From the NCBI GenBank assembly GCA_900313765.1, contig OMSN01000087.1, positions 1 to 11,199 of the forward strand: DNA of 11,199 nucleotides, given 5' to 3'. The notes beneath the pieces are model-generated. The model was not told the DNA's origin and searched no databases. It saw only the letters and a program-made list of their open reading frames with translations. Origin of the DNA: an uncultured Eubacteriales bacterium. GTDB taxonomy: Bacteria > Bacillota > Clostridia > Lachnospirales > Lachnospiraceae. Below, in pieces: positions 5,482 to 11,199 of the stretch (within the stretch, counting starts at the first letter, position 1; each line of letters starts with the position of its first letter). Position numbers and translations under genes: made by a program.

Positions 5482-6876
5482 ATGAAGAAAAAGTGGCCGA
5501 TCAGGCATATAGACTATCAGAACGGCAGTATGCTCAGCTGCATCCTGCAGAGCGCTCTTCCGTTGCTCGCAGCACAGATACTGAATCTTCTCTATAACAT
5601 TGTTGACCGCATCTATATCGCCCGGATTCCATCTGTCGGAACTACAGCGATCGGTGCAGTCGGTCTCTGTTTCCCTGTTATTATCCTTGTGACTGCCTTC
5701 ACCAACATGTATGGAAGCGGTGGTTCTCCCCTGTTTGCCATCGCCTGTGGGGAGGGAAACACTGCACGGGCGGGCAGGCTTCTGAATCTCTCCCTGCGAC
5801 TGGAGATCCTGACTGCCATCGTACTGACAGTATCAGGAGAATTGTTCTGTACGCCGCTGCTTCGGCTGTTCGGTGCATCTTCTGTCACGCTTCCCTATGC
5901 ACGCAGCTACCTGCGCATCTACCTTCTCGGCAATCTGTTCTCCATGATCGCGACCGGAATGAATCCATTCATCAACGCACAGGGCTTCCCTCTGGTCGGC
6001 ATGGTCACCGTCACGATCGGTGCGCTGTGTAATATTCTGCTCGATCCATTATTCATCTTTGGATTCGGAATGGGGGTGCAGGGTGCTGCCATCGCCACTG
6101 TGATCTCCCAGGCCCTCTCCGCACTGTTTGTGATCCGTTTTCTTACCGGCAGGACAACGCTCCTTCGCATCACTTCCATGTCCTGGAGAGAATTCATCAG
6201 CAGCGGGAAGGAGATTCGCAACATCATCAGTCTCGGACTGTCTTCCTTTGTCATGCAGGTCACGAACAGTCTTGTTTCGATCGCGTGCAACGGCGCGCTG
6301 TCCCAGACCGGCGGAGATCTGTACATCAGTATCATGGCGATCATTTCCTCCATCCGCCAGATCATGGACACTCCCATCTTTGCCATCTCGGACGGGACAT
6401 CTCCCGTGGTCAGTTATAACTACGGAGCCCGGCGTCCTGACCGCGTCAAGGAGGGGATCCGGATCCTGACCCTGCTCGGATTCCTGTATACGATTGCAGC
6501 GTGGATATTCATTGTCACACAGACTAAGCTTCTGATCTCTATCTTCTCATCCGATGCGACTGTCCTGAAAGAGGCTGTCCCGGCAGTGCATATGTATTTT
6601 GCCGCGTTTGTATTCCAGACCTTCCAGCATTCAGGCCAGACTACCTTCAAGTCTCTTGGCAAAAAGCGAAGGGCGATCTTCTTCTCTCTGCTGCGCAAGG
6701 CAGTGATCGTGATCCCGCTCACTTATCTTCTGCCGTTCGCATTCCACATGGGCAGCATGGGCGTGTTCATGGCAGAACCTGTCTCCAATGTGATCGGAGG
6801 ACTCACCTGCTTCATCACCATGCTGGTGACGATCCTGCCGGAGCTGAAACAGATGGAGACGGATGCATCTGCCTGA
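5482..6876 (+). CDS. MATE family efflux transporter (MepA-like)
   Basis: Polytopic inner-membrane antiporter that exports cationic drugs, dyes or metabolites using a sodium or proton gradient. The 464-residue product is typical length for the family, with the two-lobed repeat: first half NGSMLSC, ALPLLAAQILNLLYNIVDRI and GMNPFINAQGFPLVGMV, second half beginning near LGLSSFVMQVTNSLVS with SYNYGARRPDRVKEGIR. The frame is open upstream to 5323, but ATG 5482 is preferred because GGGA (5473-5476) is 5 bases ahead and the protein then begins, as relatives do, about ten residues before the first conserved NGS segment; ATG 5479 is too close to it. It is a single-gene unit, divergent from the sugar operon, with its own promoter region and a terminator overlapping its last codons. 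Substrate is unknown. Confidence 0.93.
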   Translation: MKKKWPIRHIDYQNGSMLSCILQSALPLLAAQILNLLYNIVDRIYIARIPSVGTTAIGAVGLCFPVIILVTAFTNMYGSGGSPLFAIACGEGNTARAGRLLNLSLRLEILTAIVLTVSGELFCTPLLRLFGASSVTLPYARSYLRIYLLGNLFSMIATGMNPFINAQGFPLVGMVTVTIGALCNILLDPLFIFGFGMGVQGAAIATVISQALSALFVIRFLTGRTTLLRITSMSWREFISSGKEIRNIISLGLSSFVMQVTNSLVSIACNGALSQTGGDLYISIMAIISSIRQIMDTPIFAISDGTSPVVSYNYGARRPDRVKEGIRILTLLGFLYTIAAWIFIVTQTKLLISIFSSDATVLKEAVPAVHMYFAAFVFQTFQHSGQTTFKSLGKKRRAIFFSLLRKAVIVIPLTYLLPFAFHMGSMGVFMAEPVSNVIGGLTCFITMLVTILPELKQMETDASA

Positions 6877-6895
6877 TGCAGTCCGTCTCCTTTTT
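6855..6895 (+). terminator. Rho-independent terminator of the MATE gene
   Basis: GGAGACGGA (6855-6863) pairs with TCCGTCTCC (6882-6890), and TGCATC with GATGCA inside, one unpaired G, 5-base loop, then TTTTT (6891-6895). The stem includes the last coding codons and the stop at 6874-6876. The facing symporter gene ends at 6946, so this also separates two convergent genes. No T-run follows on the minus strand. Confidence 0.92.
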
Positions 6896-6945
6896 ATCTC
6901 ACATCTATTCTTTGGAATCTATTCTCTGTGGTTCATTTGCCCTGC

Positions 6946-8490
6946 TTAATCATCTTCTTCTGAATCTTCAACAAGGCTGTACTGTTTCTTGATCGTAATC
7001 GTCTCTTCGTATCCGGAGAAGATATCGCTTACGCGTGCATCGTCCTGCTTCGGTGTTATCAGCGAAACTACCGGAACGATGACCAGGCCGATCAGCATCG
7101 TGAATGCGCCGGCATTGATCGGGCTCTTGATGAAGTGGAACATCATGTTGGCAAGGGTGATTCCTACACCCGCGATGAAGCTCACCCAGACCGATACTTT
7201 TGTTGTCCTCTTCCAGTACAGACCGTACAGGAACGGTGCCAGGAAGGAGCCTGCCAGCGCACCCCAGGAGTAACCCATCAGCTGAGCGATGAAGGTCGGC
7301 GGATTCAGCGCCAGTACGACCGACAGGATAATGAAGAATACCAGCAGTGCCCTCATGGTGATGAGTTTTCTCTTCTCTCCCATGCCTTTATTGAAATGCG
7401 CGATCAGATCGAGCGTCACGGATGAAGAGGATGTCAGGACCAGCGAAGACAGGGTCGACATGGATGCTGACAGGACCAGGACGACTACAATTCCGATCAG
7501 GATATCCGGAAGACCGGAGAGCATGGTGGGAACGATCGCGTCGTATGCAACTGAACCGTCCGCGTTGTAGATCGCCTGATTCTGGCTGTACAGACGTCCG
7601 AAACCACCCAGGAAGTAGCATCCGCCTGCCACAACAATGGCGAATAAGGTGGAAATGACCGTGCCTGCCTTGACCGATCTCTCGTCCTTGATTGCGTAGA
7701 ATTTACCGACCATCTGCGGAAGTCCCCAGGTACCAAGAGAGGTCAGGACTACAACGCCGAGCAGGTTCAGCGGATCCGGACCGAAGAAAGAGACGAATGC
7801 ACCTTTCATACCCTCCGTCACAGCAAGATCACTCTCATATTCGGACAGTGTAGTCAGTGCCTGGATAAATCCGCCGTTACTCTTGATGACAGCCAGGATT
7901 ACGGCGCTGATACCGAACAGCATGATGATACCCTGGACAAAGTCATTTACTACGGTTGCCATGTAGCCGCCGAGAACCACGTAGACGCAGGTAAGGGCTG
8001 CCATAACAATGACGCAGGTCGTGTACGGGATGTTGAATGCCATACGGAACAGCCTCGACAGGCCGTTATATACAGAGGATGTATACGGGATCAGGAAAAT
8101 GAATGAGATCAGAGCAGCTGCAACCTTCAGGCTGTCACTGTCGAATCTCTTGCCGAAGAAGTCCGGCATGGTGCGGGAATCCAGGTGTTTCGTCATGACT
8201 CTGGTCCGGCGGCCAAGAATGATCCATGCAAGAAGGGAACCAATCACCGCATTTCCGATGCCTGCCCACGTAGCGGAGATACCGTATTTGAAGCCGAACT
8301 GTCCGGCATATCCGACGAACACAACTGCCGAGAAATACGATGTGCCGTATCCGAATGCCGTAAGCCACGGACCTGCGGATCTTCCGCCCAGAACGAATCC
8401 ATCTACACTGTTTGCTCTTCTGCGTGTCATGATGCCGATCATGATCATGACCACGAAGAAGATGATTAGAAATACGATCTTGATTGCCAT
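6946..8490 (-). CDS. Sodium:solute symporter (SSS family)
   Basis: Membrane protein that imports an organic solute driven by the sodium gradient. The 514 residues fit the family's 13-helix LeuT-fold plan. Recognisable features are the N-terminal helix, then SVDGFVLGGRSAGPWLTAFG with GTSYFSAVVFVGYAGQFGFK (TM1-TM2), LDSRTMPDFFGKRFDS, YVVLGGYMATVVNDFVQG (TM5-6 region) and LVLSASMSTLSSLVLTSSSS (TM8, a region that in SSS proteins contributes sodium ligands). A cytoplasmic tail ends in an acidic run (VEDSEEDD). ATG 8490 was chosen over an upstream in-frame ATG at 8541 because GGGAG lies 8 bases before it. It is separated from the upstream gene by a strong terminator, so it is its own transcription unit. 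Substrate (amino acid, vitamin, sugar or acid) cannot be decided from sequence. Confidence 0.93.
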   Translation of the reverse strand: MAIKIVFLIIFFVVMIMIGIMTRRRANSVDGFVLGGRSAGPWLTAFGYGTSYFSAVVFVGYAGQFGFKYGISATWAGIGNAVIGSLLAWIILGRRTRVMTKHLDSRTMPDFFGKRFDSDSLKVAAALISFIFLIPYTSSVYNGLSRLFRMAFNIPYTTCVIVMAALTCVYVVLGGYMATVVNDFVQGIIMLFGISAVILAVIKSNGGFIQALTTLSEYESDLAVTEGMKGAFVSFFGPDPLNLLGVVVLTSLGTWGLPQMVGKFYAIKDERSVKAGTVISTLFAIVVAGGCYFLGGFGRLYSQNQAIYNADGSVAYDAIVPTMLSGLPDILIGIVVVLVLSASMSTLSSLVLTSSSSVTLDLIAHFNKGMGEKRKLITMRALLVFFIILSVVLALNPPTFIAQLMGYSWGALAGSFLAPFLYGLYWKRTTKVSVWVSFIAGVGITLANMMFHFIKSPINAGAFTMLIGLVIVPVVSLITPKQDDARVSDIFSGYEETITIKKQYSLVEDSEEDD

Positions 8491-8526
8491 TTTTAATTCT
8501 CCCTGTATGAAATAGTTTAGTACTTT

Positions 8527-8564
8527 TATGCTTAAAAGCATAGATGCTTTAAACTGTTAAAGCA
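8527..8564. promoter_or_regulatory. Nested palindromes in the symporter promoter region
   Basis: Three inverted repeats built from an AAGCAT-like half-site follow one another: TATGCTT-AA-AAGCATA (8527-8542), AAGCAT-AG-ATGCTT (8536-8549) and TGCTTTAA-ACTG-TTAAAGCA (8545-8564). On the minus strand they overlap a plausible promoter, TTTAAA, 17 bases, CATAAA, located shortly before the ribosome site. This looks like an operator for a dimeric regulator with cooperative sites, or alternative RNA hairpins. The promoter boxes are only moderate matches. Confidence 0.45.
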
Positions 8565-8604
8565 CGCACGTGAATATCTTAACACAGTATTCAGAAAATG
8601 CAAG

Positions 8605-8633
8605 AAAAAAATCCTCCTTCAGGAGGATTTTTT
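8605..8633 (-). terminator. Strong bidirectional rho-independent terminator after the DUF5722 gene
   Basis: ATCCTCC (8611-8617) and GGAGGAT (8622-8628) pair around TTCA; on the minus strand a run of seven T follows (8610-8604 side), and the plus strand has a matching T-run. It lies 31 bp past the DUF5722 stop codon and isolates the symporter gene. Confidence 0.93.
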
Positions 8634-8663
8634 CTAAACCGTTTTTCTGAACCATATCTGCTC

Positions 8664-10424
8664 TTACCGGAATCCGATCTTCTCCACCACGATCCCGGCC
8701 CCGCTCTTCCACTCACCGGAGCCTCGTTTTAGAAGGATCTGGATCTTGGTAACAGCATTACAATGCTCCCATTCTCTCAGATCAACCTGCAGACATTGTC
8801 TGCGCTTGCTCTTTACGCTGCCGGAAGCCTCAAACACGTGGCCACTGCCGGAGAAGACCCTCACCAGCAATTCGCATTTACCTCCCGTCAGTCTTCCGTC
8901 TCGGACCGTAAGACACAGGACCGGATAAGGCGTCACATTCAGCCTGCCGGTCTTTTTCTGGAGTCCCCAGTAAACATTCTTATTGCGGGATGGATCCTTC
9001 ACCAGCGTATATGTGCTGCCTTTTCGTCTGGACGAATCTACGGCGCCGCAGCCCTTCCAACCCTTGTTCAGTTTCTTCTTCAGTTTGTATTTCCCGCAGG
9101 GTACCAGGTCCCGCTTCAGGATTGTTCTTGTCGCGGGGACCTTCTTCCCGGTCATTTTCTCCGAGATCTCTCTGGCATTGTTAAGGACAGCATCGTTCAG
9201 ATCTGTGTCCATGTATTTAAATACAGACCACGAGGGTTTCTTTGACGTCGCATTATCGCTCTTTGAAACATTCCAGAGTCCGTAGCTCGCACCGGCTTTC
9301 TTCAGGAAAGTCTGATCCAGATGGGAATAATAAACAAATGAGTCCACCATAGGATCCGCCATCGCCAGGTAATAGGACAGCGCGACGGCATCACTCTGAC
9401 CGGCATACGCATTCTTTCCCTGGTAGGTTGATGAATAACCCTGCTCGCTCAGTATGACCCGCGTGTCAGTTCCATATCTGCTCCGGATATAATCCGTCAG
9501 CACGCTGAGATTCTTCATCGTTATAAGCGGCGTATCCAGCGTGTTCGTTGTGCCGTATTTCTGGGCGGCTGTGATGGAGGGCTGCGTCATATCTCCGTTG
9601 TAGGCATGATAAGCCAAGTTCCATCTGTAGCCATCACGCTTCATTCGTGCCGCAAAAGCATCCAGGCATTCTCTTCCCTTATAGGTTTCACTTCCCCCAA
9701 ATGAGGTATTCCAAAAATGATCCAGCGGAATATACAGCCTGGCATTCGCATAGACTCCACGAATGATATCGGAACTTCTTTCGAACATGCGGGCATACGT
9801 ATCCATGTACTGTGAGAAACTCACATTTCCTGCCCGGTTCCAGGCAGAAGCACTGTTGATCTCATTTCCGACGACCCAGCCGACTACTTTGCCATACTTG
9901 CTGTTTGTGTATCGTCTGGCGAGAAACTGAATCGCAGCCTCAATCTGCCTCTGATTCTTTTTCCCGTCCATATTCCACATATAGTATCCGGCGGTCTTGC
10001 TTCTCGCAGACGGATAGATCAGATTCTTCAGGTCGGAACGCTTGTCAACCAGAAGAATGCCGGTAACCGTTATGTTGTTCTTCTTATACTGCTTCAGGAC
10101 TGAATCCCAGGCATGGATATGTTCCTTCCGGAACCAGTATTTCTTTCCCTTATACTTGATCGAATAAGAACTTGACGCATTGCGTTCGGACTTATGTGCG
10201 ATCATATGGGTGATCGGAAAATTGAATGTCGCATGACAGATATTCAGTTCCAGGACATCTTCAACCATCCCGTCCCCAGCCATCAGTCCCTTCTTATTCT
10301 CAGCAGATGGATATGGAAAATTATAGACTCCCGCGTTTGCGTGTACTGCAAGCAGGCAGACCAGCACTGCTGCCAGTACCGTCCGCATGAACCACATGCC
10401 TTCTGTCCGCTGTCGTCTCTTCAT
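8664..10424 (-). CDS. Secreted DUF5722-type protein, glycoside hydrolase-like, with C-terminal beta domain
   Basis: A 586-residue exported protein. ATG 10424 follows GGGGG at 5 bases. The signal peptide has a basic start (MKRRQR), a hydrophobic core (TVLAAVLVCLLAV) and ANA-G cleavage after residue 31; no lipobox or sortase motif. Residues about 45-410 resemble DUF5722: TVTGILLVDKRSDLKNLIYP, WVVGNEINSASAWNRAGN, YIPLDHFW, WNLAYHAYNGDMTQPS, LSEQGYSSTYQGK and VYYSHLDQ. The layout suggests a clan GH-A-like TIM barrel in which E188 (GNE) and E327 (SEQG) would be acid/base and nucleophile; this is inference by analogy. Residues about 430-586 form a lysine-rich, probably beta-sandwich domain that might bind polysaccharide or cell wall. 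It follows the acyl-CoA ligase gene by 34 bp and ends in a strong terminator. Activity and substrate are not established. Confidence 0.8.
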   Translation of the reverse strand: MKRRQRTEGMWFMRTVLAAVLVCLLAVHANAGVYNFPYPSAENKKGLMAGDGMVEDVLELNICHATFNFPITHMIAHKSERNASSSYSIKYKGKKYWFRKEHIHAWDSVLKQYKKNNITVTGILLVDKRSDLKNLIYPSARSKTAGYYMWNMDGKKNQRQIEAAIQFLARRYTNSKYGKVVGWVVGNEINSASAWNRAGNVSFSQYMDTYARMFERSSDIIRGVYANARLYIPLDHFWNTSFGGSETYKGRECLDAFAARMKRDGYRWNLAYHAYNGDMTQPSITAAQKYGTTNTLDTPLITMKNLSVLTDYIRSRYGTDTRVILSEQGYSSTYQGKNAYAGQSDAVALSYYLAMADPMVDSFVYYSHLDQTFLKKAGASYGLWNVSKSDNATSKKPSWSVFKYMDTDLNDAVLNNAREISEKMTGKKVPATRTILKRDLVPCGKYKLKKKLNKGWKGCGAVDSSRRKGSTYTLVKDPSRNKNVYWGLQKKTGRLNVTPYPVLCLTVRDGRLTGGKCELLVRVFSGSGHVFEASGSVKSKRRQCLQVDLREWEHCNAVTKIQILLKRGSGEWKSGAGIVVEKIGFR

Positions 10425-10458
10425 ATGATCCCCCTGCCTGCATTGCGCCGGAACAAAG

Positions 10459-11199
10459 TCAGGACTGATTCTCCTTCGCGACCAGGTTCTCGACACCGTA
10501 GCGCTTTCTCAGAGCCGGTTTCTCGATCTTGCCGGTCGCATTTCTCGGAACGTCCGCAAAGATGATCTGCTTCGGTCTCTTGTAGCGCGGAAGCGCCGCA
10601 CAGAAGCGGTTGATCTCCTCTTCGGTGCACTTCATGCCTTCCTTGATCTCGATAATGGCTCCTGTGATCTCACCAAGACGTTTATCCGGCATGCCGATGA
10701 CTGCCACGTCTTTGATCTTCGGATGCTCCTCCAGGAAGTTTTCAATCTCAACCGGATAGATGTTTTCTCCTCCGGATACGATGACGTCCTTCTTGCGGTC
10801 AACCAGGAAGATGAACCCGTCATTGTCCAGCATCGCCATATCACCTGTATACAGCCAGCCATCCTTCAGGACCTCTGCAGTCGCCTCCGGGTTGTTGAAA
10901 TACTCGGTCATGACGCCGGGGCCTTTGACACAGAGTTCTCCGACCTCTCCCTGCTTCACCTCATTGCCGTTTTCATCCACGATCCTGCATTCCCAGCGAT
11001 AGCCCGGAACGCCGATCGCACCGACCTTGTGGGTGTTTTCAAGCCCAAGGTGTACACAGCCGGGACCGGTAGACTCCGACAATCCATAGTTCGTGTCATA
11101 TTGATGATTCGGGAAATAATCTTTCCAGTGGCGGATCAGTGAGGGCGGTACCGGCTGCGCGCCGATATGCATCAGTCTCCACTGGTCCAGCTTATAATC
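10459..11199 (-). CDS. Acyl-CoA ligase-type adenylate-forming enzyme, C-terminal part (5' end outside window)
   Basis: Activates a carboxylic acid as acyl-AMP, usually then forming the CoA thioester, in the cytoplasm. The last 246 residues are present and in frame up to the right edge. Family core motifs appear in order: YGLSES (the YGxTE-type motif), YTGDMAMLDNDGFIFLVDRK (ATP-ribose aspartate and hinge), DVIVSGGENIYPVEIENFLE (hinge/thiolation-state motif), VIGMPDKRLGE, and near the end LPRYKRPKQIIF plus RNATGKIEKPALRKR with the adenylation-step lysine in GKIEK. These place it with medium/long-chain fatty acyl- and related CoA ligases; the substrate-binding part is outside. It probably shares a transcript with the DUF5722 gene 34 bp downstream; its promoter is outside the window. 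Confidence 0.93.
   Translation of the reverse strand, partial: DYKLDQWRLMHIGAQPVPPSLIRHWKDYFPNHQYDTNYGLSESTGPGCVHLGLENTHKVGAIGVPGYRWECRIVDENGNEVKQGEVGELCVKGPGVMTEYFNNPEATAEVLKDGWLYTGDMAMLDNDGFIFLVDRKKDVIVSGGENIYPVEIENFLEEHPKIKDVAVIGMPDKRLGEITGAIIEIKEGMKCTEEEINRFCAALPRYKRPKQIIFADVPRNATGKIEKPALRKRYGVENLVAKENQS

Overview
The window looks like a chromosomal segment from a Gram-positive anaerobe of the Clostridia, most likely a Lachnospiraceae-type gut or rumen bacterium. This is inferred from strong GGAGG-type ribosome binding sites, consensus sigma-A promoters, CcpA- and LacI-type operator sequences, a CUT1 sugar ABC transporter with no ATPase gene beside it, a GH3 beta-glucosidase with swapped domain order (described in Butyrivibrio and Ruminococcus), and a DUF5722-type secreted protein. 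Base composition is roughly balanced in genes and AT-rich in promoter regions. No rRNA, tRNA, CRISPR array, insertion sequence or phage gene was seen.

Layout. The left half (1-4848) is one minus-strand carbohydrate utilisation locus: sugar-binding protein (4724-3443, broken by a frameshift), MalF-like permease (3255-2344), MalG-like permease (2338-1481), then a GH3 beta-glucosidase running off the left edge (1223-1). Stem-loops sit after the binding protein gene and after the second permease gene, where they could set different expression levels. The logic is that a glucoside or oligosaccharide is captured and imported, then cut inside the cell by the GH3 enzyme. Energy would come from a shared MsmX-type ATPase encoded elsewhere.

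The centre (4725-5481) is a long divergent control region. Toward the sugar operon it has a near-consensus promoter, two identical 11-bp LacI-like operator cores 168 bp apart, a CcpA cre-like site and a direct repeat. Toward the plus-strand MATE efflux gene it has a TATAAT box behind a palindrome-filled 19-bp spacer. Between the two promoter zones lies a block of stem-loops (5008-5213). It is preceded on the minus strand by its own promoter (TTGAAA-N17-TATACT) and ends in a hairpin followed by TTTT. This is a candidate small structured RNA of about 250 nt and the most unusual signal in the window.

The right half holds the MATE transporter (5482-6876, plus) with a strong terminator, and three minus-strand genes: a sodium:solute symporter (8490-6946) with nested palindromes in its promoter region, a secreted DUF5722 glycosidase-like protein (10424-8664) ending in a strong terminator, and the C-terminal part of an acyl-CoA ligase-type enzyme (11199-10459), 34 bp upstream of the DUF5722 gene and probably co-transcribed with it.
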